A DNA stretch of 64,000 nucleotides, from assembly GCF_900105095.1 (NCBI RefSeq), contig NZ_LT629743.1:1922001-1986000 (forward strand), in the 5' to 3' direction. The notes beneath the pieces are model-generated. The model searched no databases, had not been told where the DNA came from, and was given only the letters and a program-made list of their open reading frames with translations. The DNA comes from Erythrobacter sp. HL-111. Its GTDB lineage: Bacteria; Pseudomonadota; Alphaproteobacteria; Sphingomonadales; Sphingomonadaceae. The translations under genes were made by a program, and so were the position numbers. This document shows, piece after piece, positions 16,154 through 24,825 of the stretch (the stretch's first letter is position 1; each line of letters begins with the position of its first letter).

Positions 16154-16575
16154 CCGTCGGCCCCCGCGGCGAGCGCGGCCACGACCGAGGCATCGTCCCC
16201 GAGGATCGTCGCCACCACGCCGAGCGCGCTTTGGTCCCTCGCCTTGAGCGCGCGCAGCACCTCGATCCCCGACCCGTCGGGCAGGCCGAGATCGATCAGC
16301 GCAAGGTCGAACGCCTCTTCCTCCTCCGCCAGCCTGGCCAGAGCCGTGCGCACGTCGGGCGCAGTCACGATGCGGGCATTGCCCAACGCCTCGATCAATC
16401 GGTCGGCCTGCCCGCGGCCCGGCCGGAACCGCACCGGCACGGACCGGGAGAGGCCTGTCCGCACAGGAAGCAGCGATTGCCGCCGCACGCCATCCCCCGT
16501 TCGGGTGATGGTCCGATCTCCCGCGAAGGCGATGGCCGCCCCTCGCCGCCCGAACGCCCGCGCGCGCAGGGGCAT
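16087..16575 (-). CDS. Degenerate stand-alone receiver-domain protein
   Basis: This 162-aa product contains the second half of a NarL-type response-regulator receiver domain. It has LALIDLGLPDGSGIEVLRAL with the phospho-accepting Asp, a Thr in VVATILGDD, and the conserved Lys in GYLLKDQ. The usual acidic pair at the start of the domain is absent. The N-terminal 70 residues are Arg-rich and unlike a receiver. No DNA-binding output domain follows. The frame ends 13 codons after the YLLKD motif in unrelated sequence. It is best read as a decayed regulator whose end overlaps the convergent membrane-protein frame. A functional pseudo-receiver cannot be excluded. Confidence 0.55.
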   Translation of the reverse strand: MPLRARAFGRRGAAIAFAGDRTITRTGDGVRRQSLLPVRTGLSRSVPVRFRPGRGQADRLIEALGNARIVTAPDVRTALARLAEEEEAFDLALIDLGLPDGSGIEVLRALKARDQSALGVVATILGDDASVVAALAAGADGYLLKDQDASGRLKTAAPRQKA

Positions 16576-16732
16576 TGACGTGTTTTTCCAAGCCTCTCGG
16601 GCCTTCAGGCAATAACCTGCGCCGCGTTCACGGGCGATCCCCGCACATCACGCGGGGATGCGGCAGGGGAGGTCGGGGGTGCGGCAGGCAGGCAGCGAGG
16701 CGGGATCGCGGCGCAGCGCGCGGCAGGGCATA

Positions 16733-18526
16733 ATGCGGACTGTGGCAATGCTGGGCGCCGGGCTGATGCTGATCCTCGGCCTTGTCCCCGCCGCTGCCCC
16801 TCCCGTCGCTTCCGCCGCCGCCGCCGCCGCCGCGAAGGAGCGCCTGCCGTGGAGCCGCGACGGCTGGCGGCACGGGGCGATCCATAACGGCAGGCAGAAC
16901 ATGCCCGTGATCCTCCCCGGCATCGCGCGCGAATGGGCAGACGGGTGTGCGGGCGGAAAGGTGGCCGATTGCCGCAGGCTCGCGCTCGCCTTCGCCAGGG
17001 GTGCGGGCGACATCCGGCGCGATATCCGCATCGCGGTCGGATACTGGCTCGCCGGGTGCCGCGCAGGCGACGGCGCGGCCTGCGGCGAAGCGGCGGCGAT
17101 CATCCGCGACGGCAAGGCGGGCTATGTCGATTTCAACCTTGCCTTCCGCACCGCGCGGAGCGGATGCAAGACCGGGGGCGACCCCGAAGCCTGCGCCCTC
17201 ATGGGGCTTGGCCTCTATCGGGGCGAAGGCACGCCGCGCGATGCGGCGCAGGCGATCGCCATGTGGCGCGCGGGATGTGCGGATGGCGGGATGGAAGCCT
17301 GCCGCCTCGAGGCCAGCGCGCGGCGCGAGGCGGGCGATCCGGCGGGCGCCCTCGCGCTTGCCCGCAAGGCGTGCGACAGCGGCGCGGGATGGGGCTGCGG
17401 CCAGCTTGCCACGGCGCACCGGTTCGGCGAGGGCGCGAGCGCCGATCCGGCCGCCGCCGCCCGCTTTGCCGAGCGCGGCTGCGGCGCCGCCTCGACCAGC
17501 GATGCCGATGCCTGCGCGCACCACGGCCATTTCCTGACCCGCGCCGGCGATGGTCCGGCCATGGAGCGCGGATCGCGCCTCCTCACCCGCGCCTGCCTTG
17601 CCGGTTCGGCGATCGGCTGCTTCGAGGCGGGCGAGTTGGGCCGCCGGAACCCGCCCGGATCGAAGATCGCCGCCTGGGAAGTCGCGCTGTCCTACCGCGA
17701 CGGCTGCGACAAGGGCCATGCGCCTTCGTGCCGCGAACTGGGCGCGCTTTACCTCGAGGGCAACGGACAGGTTTCCCGCTGGCCGGATCGGGCGGTGGCG
17801 CTGATCGACCATGCCTGCGCGCTGGGCGACGAGCCCGCCTGCGCCCGCGCGCGCCGGCTCGGTCCGGTCGCCGAAGCCGCGCGGCGCCGCACCTTCCCGG
17901 TTCACCCGGCGCACTCCGCCGAAGACCAGATCGCCGCCGCGCTCGCGCTGGTCGAGGCCGGGCGCGGGCAGGACGCCCTCGAGGTGATCGCCCGGCTGAT
18001 GGAGGAAGGCCACGCCGATGCCAGCTGGGTGCTGGCGGGCTGGCTGGCCTATGGCGAGCCCGGCGTGATCGACACGCCCAACCGCGCGCAGGCCGTCACC
18101 CTCGCCGAAAACGCCGCCGCGCAGGGGCACGCCGCCGCCGCGCGCTGGGTCGGCATGGCCTATTGGGAAGGGGACGGCGTCACGACCGACCGCGAGAAGG
18201 CGAAGCGCATCATGCAGATCGCGATGAGAAGCGGCGATCCGCTCGACGAGGCGCTCTACCGCTCGATGGCGGGCAACATCGAACGCGACCGCCAGAAGGC
18301 CGAACTCGACCGCCGCCTTGCCGAAAATTACCGCCCGCGCAGCTTCTGGGGCGAGGTGATCGCCGGGCTGGCCGCGTCGAGCTGGTCGCCGAGCTATTCC
18401 GCGCGCCCCGCATCCGCGGGCGGGGGCTGGGCGAACTATGTCGCCGGTGCCTCGCAGCGCGATTTCGACGCCTTCGTCCGATATGCGACCGGCGCCACCA
18501 CCGCCTGCCGGTCGAGCTATTGCTGA
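16733..18526 (+). CDS. Secreted Sel1-like repeat protein with paired cysteines
   Basis: This 597-aa protein has a signal peptide (MRTVAMLGAGLMLILGLVPA). About nine helical repeats of roughly 35-40 residues follow, each with two cysteines 7-10 residues apart, for example GCAGGKVADC, GCRAGDGAAC, GCADGGMEAC, ACLAGSAIGC and GCDKGHAPSC. This pattern is that of Hcp-type Sel1-like repeats, where each pair forms a disulfide, so the protein probably acts in the periplasm. Nearer the C-terminus is a cysteine-free Sel1 repeat (WVGMAYWEGDGVTTDREKAK). The ATG at 16733 begins the signal peptide; 25 codons upstream are Arg/Gly-rich and unlikely to be translated. The next gene follows after 37 nt. Partner and role are unknown. 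Confidence 0.85.
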   Translation: MRTVAMLGAGLMLILGLVPAAAPPVASAAAAAAAKERLPWSRDGWRHGAIHNGRQNMPVILPGIAREWADGCAGGKVADCRRLALAFARGAGDIRRDIRIAVGYWLAGCRAGDGAACGEAAAIIRDGKAGYVDFNLAFRTARSGCKTGGDPEACALMGLGLYRGEGTPRDAAQAIAMWRAGCADGGMEACRLEASARREAGDPAGALALARKACDSGAGWGCGQLATAHRFGEGASADPAAAARFAERGCGAASTSDADACAHHGHFLTRAGDGPAMERGSRLLTRACLAGSAIGCFEAGELGRRNPPGSKIAAWEVALSYRDGCDKGHAPSCRELGALYLEGNGQVSRWPDRAVALIDHACALGDEPACARARRLGPVAEAARRRTFPVHPAHSAEDQIAAALALVEAGRGQDALEVIARLMEEGHADASWVLAGWLAYGEPGVIDTPNRAQAVTLAENAAAQGHAAAARWVGMAYWEGDGVTTDREKAKRIMQIAMRSGDPLDEALYRSMAGNIERDRQKAELDRRLAENYRPRSFWGEVIAGLAASSWSPSYSARPASAGGGWANYVAGASQRDFDAFVRYATGATTACRSSYC

Positions 18527-18563
18527 ACCGCCTGTCTTCCCCCGTTCCCGAAGGAGCCTGCCG

Positions 18564-19472
18564 ATGAACCCGCGTCTTTCCCTTCTGCTCGTTTCCGCGC
18601 TGATCGCGCCCACGCCAGGCCCGGCGGCCGCGCAGCAGAAGCAGTCCTTCGATTTCGAGATCGGGGACACCAACGGGATCTGTTCGGTCGGCATCCCGGC
18701 GGGCGATCAGGGGCTGAAGCTCGAATTCACGATCCGGGTGAGCGATGCCAACGTCAACGTCTCGATGCACAACATCGACGGCGACATCGTCAACGCCGGG
18801 CTCGATGCGGGCCGCAAGCCCGCCCTCGCGCTGGTCTTCGACGGGCAGCGCCGCCACGATCTCGAATGGGGCGAATATGTCGCGGGCTTCACCTATCGCG
18901 CGGTGGGCGGCTGGGACGATGCGGCGAAGGCCGACCGCGCGCTCGGGGAGCTCAGGACGTCGGATGCGGTCACCTTCGTCGCCGACCGGGAAAGCTGGGG
19001 CCCGGTTTCGCTCCAGGCGAGGGGCATGGCCTATGGCCTGCTCGATGATTGCATCCAGCGCACCGCCGCCAAACAGGCGGCAGAAGCCGGGCCGGCGCAA
19101 GGCTTCACCATTCAGAACGCACTGGCCGAATACGACAACGGCGCGAATTCCGGCACGACGCCCCTGGCCCGCGGCGAAAAATCGATGTGCTTCGCCCACT
19201 GGATCGCGCTGCTCACCATGCACGACAATAATCGCGACAGCCCGTTCTGGTCGAACCTGTCCCATGATCTAGGGCCCGAATCCGCCGAGGCCATGGCGCA
19301 GGATTGGGCCATTTCGCTGAGGCAGGACATCGGCGACGACGAACAGGCCGCCGCAAGCGTGCAGCGCGATCTGGAGGCCCGGTCCGATGCCGCGTTCGAA
19401 AGGATCAAGGCGGCGCAGCGGCCCGAGGAGTTCCAGCAGTTCTTCCGGACACTCGGAACCTGCGCGTTCTAG
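18564..19472 (+). CDS. Secreted protein of unknown function
   Basis: The 302-aa product has a clear signal peptide (MNPRLSLLLVSALIAPTPG, cleaved near AAAQQ). The mature protein has four cysteines (in NGICSVG, DDCIQRT, KSMCFAHW and the terminal LGTCAF), consistent with oxidation in the periplasm. I recognise no family. AAGGAG lies 7 nt before the ATG, which decides the start. It lies 37 nt after the Sel1-like repeat gene in the same direction, so they probably form an operon and may work together. Its end converges on a second Sel1-like gene. Confidence 0.7.
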   Translation: MNPRLSLLLVSALIAPTPGPAAAQQKQSFDFEIGDTNGICSVGIPAGDQGLKLEFTIRVSDANVNVSMHNIDGDIVNAGLDAGRKPALALVFDGQRRHDLEWGEYVAGFTYRAVGGWDDAAKADRALGELRTSDAVTFVADRESWGPVSLQARGMAYGLLDDCIQRTAAKQAAEAGPAQGFTIQNALAEYDNGANSGTTPLARGEKSMCFAHWIALLTMHDNNRDSPFWSNLSHDLGPESAEAMAQDWAISLRQDIGDDEQAAASVQRDLEARSDAAFERIKAAQRPEEFQQFFRTLGTCAF

Positions 19473-19553
19473 GCGCGATGCGGGTTTCGCCTGACTGGCG
19501 CCGCGCGCGGCGATGGATCGGCGCGAAGCCGATGCCTGGCATATCCCCACCCC

Positions 19554-20807
19554 TCAATAGCAGTCGAAGTCGAGCACCGTGGAGCCCGCCGTCACCCCGC
19601 GCGTGCGGGCCTGTCGGCGGATGCAGGCGCCGAAGGTCTCTCCGCCCCGACGCGGGTCGTTGCCGAAGCCCGCGCGCGGCTGGGCCTGCGTCGTCCAGGC
19701 GCGGGCCATCTGTTCGGTGAAGGCGCGGCGGTTGTTGGCGTTCTCGGCCTGGCGGTAGCGCTGTTTCCAGGTGGCGCAGTTGCGGCCCCCGAAACGGCAA
19801 TAGACCTCGACCTCGTAGGCGAAACTGGAAAGGGTCGACATGTCGGGGCCGACACTGTCGATCATGTAGACGAATTCGGCCTCGCGCACCTTGGGCGCGA
19901 TTCGCTGGAGGACCGCGAGCGATTCCCTGTCCCCCTTGCGCGCGGCGGAGACGAGGAAGCGCGCCGCGTCGAGATAGTCGCGGTTCGTCCCCTGCCCGAA
20001 GGCGAGCATCCAGCCGACGGTGTATTCGGCCCTTGCCTCGCCCTGTTCGGCAAAGGGACGCAGGATCGAATAGGCATCGGCATAGAGCTTGCTGTTGAAG
20101 GACTGGATCCCCCGGGCGAGCTGTCCGGCCGAGCCCGCGGCCTGCCCTGCCCCCGGCGCGCCGTCGGGGAAGAGGTTGGCGATGTTCTCGCAGCCCTTCT
20201 GCTCCCCGCCCTTGCAGGCCTTGTCGAGGTAGAGATAGGCGCCCCCCTTGTCGACCGGACCGCCGAACCCGGTGCCGAGCCAGTAGCCGTAGCTGTTGCA
20301 CCCCCCGGCAAAGCCCAGCGAGCAGGACTTGTAGGCCGCTTCGCGGGCCTTGACCCCGTCCACCGCCGTCCCGATCCCGTTGGCATATTGATGCGCCAAG
20401 TTGCTGCAGGAGCTTCGCGATCCGAAGCGGCAGCCGAAGAAGGAGAGCGACAGGGCCTTCTCGTTCTGCACCGGCAGGACGCCTCTTGCCGGACCCTCGC
20501 CCATCAGCAGGAACCCGCCGCGCGTGCATCCGGCGTAGTAATGGAAATCGCAGGCCTTGGTGAAATGCTCGGCTGCGGCCTTCACGTCCTGCGGGCCGCC
20601 AAGCCCCCTTTCCTCCATGTCGGCGAGTTCGAAACAGGCTTCGCCCGAACGTTTCTCGCACGCCTTGAGGTAGAGCGCGCGCGCCTGCGCGTAGCGCTGC
20701 CTTTCATAGGCCTTCCGGCCGTTGCCGAGTTCCTTCGACTGCGCGAGCGCTTCGCCGGCGGGAAACAGGAGGAGGGCGGCGAACAGGGCGAGCAAGCGGC
20801 GTGACAT
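19554..20807 (-). CDS. Second secreted Sel1-like repeat protein with paired cysteines
   Basis: The product has 417 aa and a signal peptide (MSRRLLALFAALLLFPAGEA, cleaved near ALAQ). At least five repeats carry two cysteines 7-8 residues apart: ACEKRSGEAC, ACDFHYYAGC, GCRFGSRSSC, SCSLGFAGGC and ACKGGEQKGC. A cysteine-free Sel1 repeat (YTVGWMLAFGQGTNRDYLDA) follows. The C-terminal 130 residues are different in character and contain further cysteines. AAGGAGAG before the ATG fixes the start. It converges on the two-gene unit carrying the other paired-cysteine repeat protein, from which it has diverged. They look like a local family and not a recent copy. Confidence 0.85.
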   Translation of the reverse strand: MSRRLLALFAALLLFPAGEALAQSKELGNGRKAYERQRYAQARALYLKACEKRSGEACFELADMEERGLGGPQDVKAAAEHFTKACDFHYYAGCTRGGFLLMGEGPARGVLPVQNEKALSLSFFGCRFGSRSSCSNLAHQYANGIGTAVDGVKAREAAYKSCSLGFAGGCNSYGYWLGTGFGGPVDKGGAYLYLDKACKGGEQKGCENIANLFPDGAPGAGQAAGSAGQLARGIQSFNSKLYADAYSILRPFAEQGEARAEYTVGWMLAFGQGTNRDYLDAARFLVSAARKGDRESLAVLQRIAPKVREAEFVYMIDSVGPDMSTLSSFAYEVEVYCRFGGRNCATWKQRYRQAENANNRRAFTEQMARAWTTQAQPRAGFGNDPRRGGETFGACIRRQARTRGVTAGSTVLDFDCY

Positions 20808-21003
20808 GGCGGTCTCTCCTTCAGGACGCGCCCGAAGGCTAGCTCCCCCGGACCGCCCGTAACATCCCCTGATCGGGGGAGACGACGGGCGCGGCCGGGT
20901 CCGGACCTGCGTCGTGCAGGGCGCGGCGCACCTGCCCGCCCCTCCCGTGTCACCTTTGCCGCAAGAGAGCGGCAAGTCGCTGATTGCGAAAGGCAAACTG
21001 GAG

Positions 21004-21040
21004 AGGTGACAAGGTTGACGGGGTGTCAACCTTGTTACCT
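21004..21040. repeat. 37-bp near-perfect palindrome
   Basis: AGGTGACAAGGTTGAC (21004-21019) and GTCAACCTTGTTACCT (21025-21040) are inverted repeats of 16 bp with one mismatch (a G-U pair in RNA) around a 5-nt centre. It lies 20 bp after the stop of the leftward DUF305-LVIVD gene and about 200 bp before the leftward Sel1-like gene. It has no T run. It could be a terminator helped by Rho, or an operator for the downstream gene. Confidence 0.7.
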
Positions 21041-21060
21041 TCAGGAGGGGGCGGCGAAGG

Positions 21061-23382
21061 TCAGCCGCCCTCGCGGCTGGCCTCGGCGGCGTCGATCGCG
21101 GCCTTGGACCAGGTCACCTCGGTCTGGGTCTGCGGATTGAAGCGCCCGCTCGCATAGGAGGCGGCCTGCGCCGCGGCGATCTCGGCCTTCGTCAGGTGTT
21201 CGCTCGGCTCGAGCGCGAAGACGTCGATCCCGCGGGTGATCTCGGTCCCGTAGATCCGCCCGTTGTACCAGTAGGACGACCAGTATCCGCCCACGACCAT
21301 CTGCTCGTCGCTGATCGGGCCACGGTCGAAGAAGGCGATTTCCCTGGGGTTCGCGCTGTCGGTGAAGTCCATCACGCTGATCCCGCCCTGGTACCAGGAC
21401 TGCACGAAGATGTCGCGCCCGGGCACGGGAATGATCGAACCGTTGTGGGCGACGCAGTTTTCCCATTCGGTCTGGGGCGCGGGCATCTTGTAGTGGCTGC
21501 GGAATTCGAGCTTGCCCTCGACGATGTCGTAGATCGCGTTGGCACCCCAGTCGAGCGGGTCCGAGGCGCGGCAGCGCGGCCGCCCGCCGCCGCCCCATTC
21601 GTCGGTGAAGACGACCTTGGTCCCGTCATTGTTGAACGTCGCCGAATGCCAGTAGGCGAACCCCTTGTCGAAGACCGCGTCGATCCGCTTGGGATTGTAG
21701 GGATCGGAGATGTCCATCAGGATGCCGTTGCCCGAACAGGCCCCCGCGGCGAGGTTCCTGGACGGGAATACGGTGATGTCGTGGCACTGGTCGGTGCGGC
21801 GGGTGTATTGCGTGCCCTCGCCGCTTTCGCCGCCCTTCCAGAGCCCGGCGATGTCGCCCGTCTCGTCGTCCGCGAAGACGCGCGGGCTCTTGACGATCCG
21901 CGCCTGCGACGGATCGGCAAGCGGGATTTCGATCACGTCGATGCTGAACAGCGCGGTGCGGCTGGAAGCCGGGTTGTCGATGCATCCGGCGAGTTCCTCC
22001 TCGTCGCGGATGCTCGAGGTGCCCGAATTGTAGAGGACGATCTTCTCGGCATCGGCGCTCACGATCGAATGGGTGTGGCTCCCGCGGCAGGTCTGCACCC
22101 CGCCGACCTGGCGTGGGCGGCGAAGGTCCGAGATGTCGAAGATGCGCAGGCCCCGGAACCGTTCCTCGCTGACGTCCTCCTCGACCCCCTCGAGGCCGCA
22201 GTCGACCCGCCCGCGGGTCTGTTCGACGCTCATGACGAGGATGTCGCCGACCACCGAGACGTCGCCCTGCCCGCCGGGGCAGACGACCGAGGACATGAGC
22301 GCGGGCACGCCGTCCTCGCCCAGGCGATAGATGTTGAAGCCGTGGTAATTGCCCGCCACCATCACGTCTTCGAAGAACGCCATGTCGGTGTTGGCGAAAT
22401 CGAGCAGCGGGGAACGTTCGGCGAACTCGGTGAGGCTTTCCTCGTCCCCCTCCATGCGGGTCGGAATCTCGTCCTCGCCCTCTTCCTCGGCGGCGGCGTT
22501 GGCGGCGACCTCCTCGGCGGCTTCGGCGAGGTCTTCGGCGGCCTCTTCGCTTTCCTCCTCGCGCGGGGGGATGGCGGGGCGCAGGTCGGCCGGGTTGTCG
22601 GGGTTGAAGAAGCCCGCGGGCTTTCTCAGGCTGGCGACGTGGCGCAGGTTCGAGATCGCCTCTCCCGCGTCGTCGAAGCCCGCGGCGAGGCCTGCGCGCG
22701 GATCGGGCGAAAGCCCGGCGAGCAGCGCGTCCATCCGCTCGATCTCGCTCTTCTGGTCGTTCTCGACATCGCCGGTGAAGCGGTAGAGCATCGGGTCCGC
22801 CGCGCTGCCCGGCTGGGCAAGCAGTTCGTCCACCATGTCGAGCGCGCCTTCGTGGTGGGCGATCATCAGGGTGAGGAACTGGCGGTCGAACTCGGCGCCC
22901 TCGGCCGCGGCGAGCGCCTGCATCTGCTCGGGCGTCGCCATGCCCATCATCACGTGGTGGTGCGAATGGTCGTGGCCCGCCGGCATGGCCATCGCGGTCG
23001 GCTCGCCGCGCGATTCGAGCCATTCGCGCATGAAGGCGATCTCGTCGTCCTGGCTCGCCTCGATGCGGCCGGCGATCGCGATGATCTCCCTGGTGTTGGT
23101 GCGCTCCCGGGCCAGCTGTGCCATCGCGACCGCCTGGGCGTGGTGGGTGATCATGTCCTGCAAGAACTTCACGTCGGCACGGGTGTAGCTCGACCCGGCG
23201 AGCTTCACCGCCTCTTCGGCCGAGAGATCGCGGCTGTCCTCGCCCGGGGCGCCGGGCTGCACGATCGGCGCGCTCTGGGCGAAGGCGATGGTGGAGGTGC
23301 CGACCAGCATGGCGGCGAACGCCGCGCGCGCCGTGCGACCGCGAAAACCGGCCGTGCGACCGCGAAAACCGGATTTTGTCAT
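21061..23382 (-). CDS. DUF305 domain fused to an LVIVD-type beta-propeller, secreted
   Basis: The product is a 773-aa exported protein. An unusual Arg-rich signal peptide contains GFRGRTA twice and then a hydrophobic core ending AFAQ. Residues about 53-225 form a DUF305 four-helix bundle with its two His-His motifs (MITHHAQ at 80-81, MIAHHEG at 176-177), plus a His-rich insertion (HDHSHHH). DUF305 proteins are often tied to copper or other metal handling. An acidic linker (275-306) leads to a propeller of LVIVD-like blades (RGLRIFDISDLRRP, GILMDISDPYNPK, ISVMDFTDSANP). I start at the ATG at 23382. The open frame continues 94 codons upstream but that part is Arg-rich. It is divergent from the hydrolase gene at 23663. 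A CTTGACT-like -35 lies near 23442 on this strand. Confidence 0.85.
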   Translation of the reverse strand: MTKSGFRGRTAGFRGRTARAAFAAMLVGTSTIAFAQSAPIVQPGAPGEDSRDLSAEEAVKLAGSSYTRADVKFLQDMITHHAQAVAMAQLARERTNTREIIAIAGRIEASQDDEIAFMREWLESRGEPTAMAMPAGHDHSHHHVMMGMATPEQMQALAAAEGAEFDRQFLTLMIAHHEGALDMVDELLAQPGSAADPMLYRFTGDVENDQKSEIERMDALLAGLSPDPRAGLAAGFDDAGEAISNLRHVASLRKPAGFFNPDNPADLRPAIPPREEESEEAAEDLAEAAEEVAANAAAEEEGEDEIPTRMEGDEESLTEFAERSPLLDFANTDMAFFEDVMVAGNYHGFNIYRLGEDGVPALMSSVVCPGGQGDVSVVGDILVMSVEQTRGRVDCGLEGVEEDVSEERFRGLRIFDISDLRRPRQVGGVQTCRGSHTHSIVSADAEKIVLYNSGTSSIRDEEELAGCIDNPASSRTALFSIDVIEIPLADPSQARIVKSPRVFADDETGDIAGLWKGGESGEGTQYTRRTDQCHDITVFPSRNLAAGACSGNGILMDISDPYNPKRIDAVFDKGFAYWHSATFNNDGTKVVFTDEWGGGGRPRCRASDPLDWGANAIYDIVEGKLEFRSHYKMPAPQTEWENCVAHNGSIIPVPGRDIFVQSWYQGGISVMDFTDSANPREIAFFDRGPISDEQMVVGGYWSSYWYNGRIYGTEITRGIDVFALEPSEHLTKAEIAAAQAASYASGRFNPQTQTEVTWSKAAIDAAEASREGG
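23331..23372 (-). repeat. Perfect 21-bp tandem duplication in the signal-peptide region
   Basis: Bases 23331-23351 and 23352-23372 are identical and in frame. They add a second GFRGRTA block to the N-terminus of the DUF305-LVIVD protein. Confidence 0.95.
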
Positions 23383-23662
23383 GTGTGTCCCCGTAGGCTT
23401 GTGGATTGACGGCCAGACTGCCCGGCCCGGCCGATCAGTCAAGAGCTTATGTCCCCGTTCCGCGATCCGATCGACCGGCGCCCGCGCCGAATCGCCCCAC
23501 GCATGGCGAATCCTTCGCAAGGAAAAGGGCGAACATGGGCCGCAGCGCGCCGGACGCACCGCTCGCCGCAGCAAGGGCCTGATTTTCCTTGCGGGCCGGA
23601 ATCGCCGCGCTCTAGGATGAGGTGTTAAGCCTGCGGCAATCACAAGGACGTAGCTTTCTCCC

Positions 23663-24730
23663 ATGGCCCCGAAACAGCGCTTTGCCTTCTTCGCCTTCCT
23701 GCTCGCCTCGCTTGCGCTCCTCGGCGCACCCCTGCCCCAGCCCCTTCACGCCCAGGGGACGGAGCTTCTCCCGCGGGGCACGGAGCTGTCCGCGCGATTC
23801 GACGAGACGTTCGGGACCGAGCTTCGCACGCCCCAGACCTACGAGGCGATCTACGAAAGCAGCTTCGAACAGCGCATCGCCGAACTCGCCGACGGCTCGC
23901 AGGGGCGGATCGGCGTCGCGGCGGTCGATCTTGCGACCGGGGAAGAGATCGCCGTGCTGGGCGACCAGCTTTTCCCGATGGCTTCGACCAGCAAGATCGC
24001 GGTCGCGGCGACCTATCTCGACATGGTCGAGAAGGGGCAGTTCTCGCTGACCTCGGAATGGCCGCTGAAGATCCCGATCCGTTCGGCCCGGTTCTCCACC
24101 GTCGCCGCCCCGGTGCGGGAGGGCAGCTACATGCAGGCGATCGAACTGATCGAGCTCATGATCACCCGGTCGAGCAACCCGGCGACCGACGCCCTGCTCG
24201 CGGCGATCGGCGGCCCGGCCAAAGTGACCGAATGGGTCCACCGGCAGGGCATCGAGGAATTCAGCATCGACCGCGACATCGCCACGCTGGTGCGGGACGA
24301 TGGCGAATACGATCCGGCGAACTGGATCGACCCGCGCGATGCCGCCACGCCCCGGGCGATGGTGCGGCTGCTGCAGGGTCTCTATCGCGGCGATTTCCTT
24401 TCGGACACGCACCGCAAGGTCCTGCTCGGCGCGATGAGCCGCACGGTCACCGGCCAGCGGCGGATCGTCGCCAACATGCCCGAAGGGGCCAGCGTGAGCC
24501 ACAAGACCGGCTCGCTCAACAACACTTCGAGCGATATCGGCATCATCGAATATCCCGACGGGCGCGCGATCGCGGTGGCGATCTACGTCACCGGCCAGGG
24601 GACGCGCCTCGCACGCGAACGCCGGATCGCCGCAATCGCCCGCGCGCTCTACGACGGGTTCGACGCCAAGGCGCGGCTGCGCGACAATGACGGGATCAAC
24701 TGGACCAGCGCGCCGCGCACCGGCGGCTGA
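23663..24730 (+). CDS. Exported class A beta-lactamase-like serine hydrolase
   Basis: The product has 355 aa and a signal peptide (RFAFFAFLLASLALLGAPL, cleaved near LHAQG). Penicillin-recognising motifs are in order: S108-T-S-K111 (SxxK nucleophile), S170-S-N172 (SxN) and K281-T-G (KTG). The omega-loop-like block RDAATPRAM lies at 225-233. The general base of true class A enzymes would be a Glu about 13 residues before that RD. The nearest is E215, and the spacing is off, so true beta-lactamase activity is doubtful. A peptidoglycan or D-Ala peptidase role, or another esterase role, is possible. It is divergent from the DUF305-LVIVD gene. Confidence 0.8.
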   Translation: MAPKQRFAFFAFLLASLALLGAPLPQPLHAQGTELLPRGTELSARFDETFGTELRTPQTYEAIYESSFEQRIAELADGSQGRIGVAAVDLATGEEIAVLGDQLFPMASTSKIAVAATYLDMVEKGQFSLTSEWPLKIPIRSARFSTVAAPVREGSYMQAIELIELMITRSSNPATDALLAAIGGPAKVTEWVHRQGIEEFSIDRDIATLVRDDGEYDPANWIDPRDAATPRAMVRLLQGLYRGDFLSDTHRKVLLGAMSRTVTGQRRIVANMPEGASVSHKTGSLNNTSSDIGIIEYPDGRAIAVAIYVTGQGTRLARERRIAAIARALYDGFDAKARLRDNDGINWTSAPRTGG

Positions 24731-24756
24731 CCTCCCCCGGCTTCCCGAATGAAGAA

Positions 24757-24790
24757 GGGGCGGCACCGCAAGGCACCGCCCCCTCGTTTG
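24757..24790. terminator. Hairpin between convergent genes, possible bidirectional terminator
   Basis: GGGGCGG (24757-24763) pairs with CCGCCCC (24776-24782) between the ends of the serine hydrolase and the small lipoprotein genes. The T runs on both sides are short. Confidence 0.5.
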
Positions 24791-24825
24791 CGCCGATCCG
24801 TCCGCGCGCGGCGGACGGGACGGGA

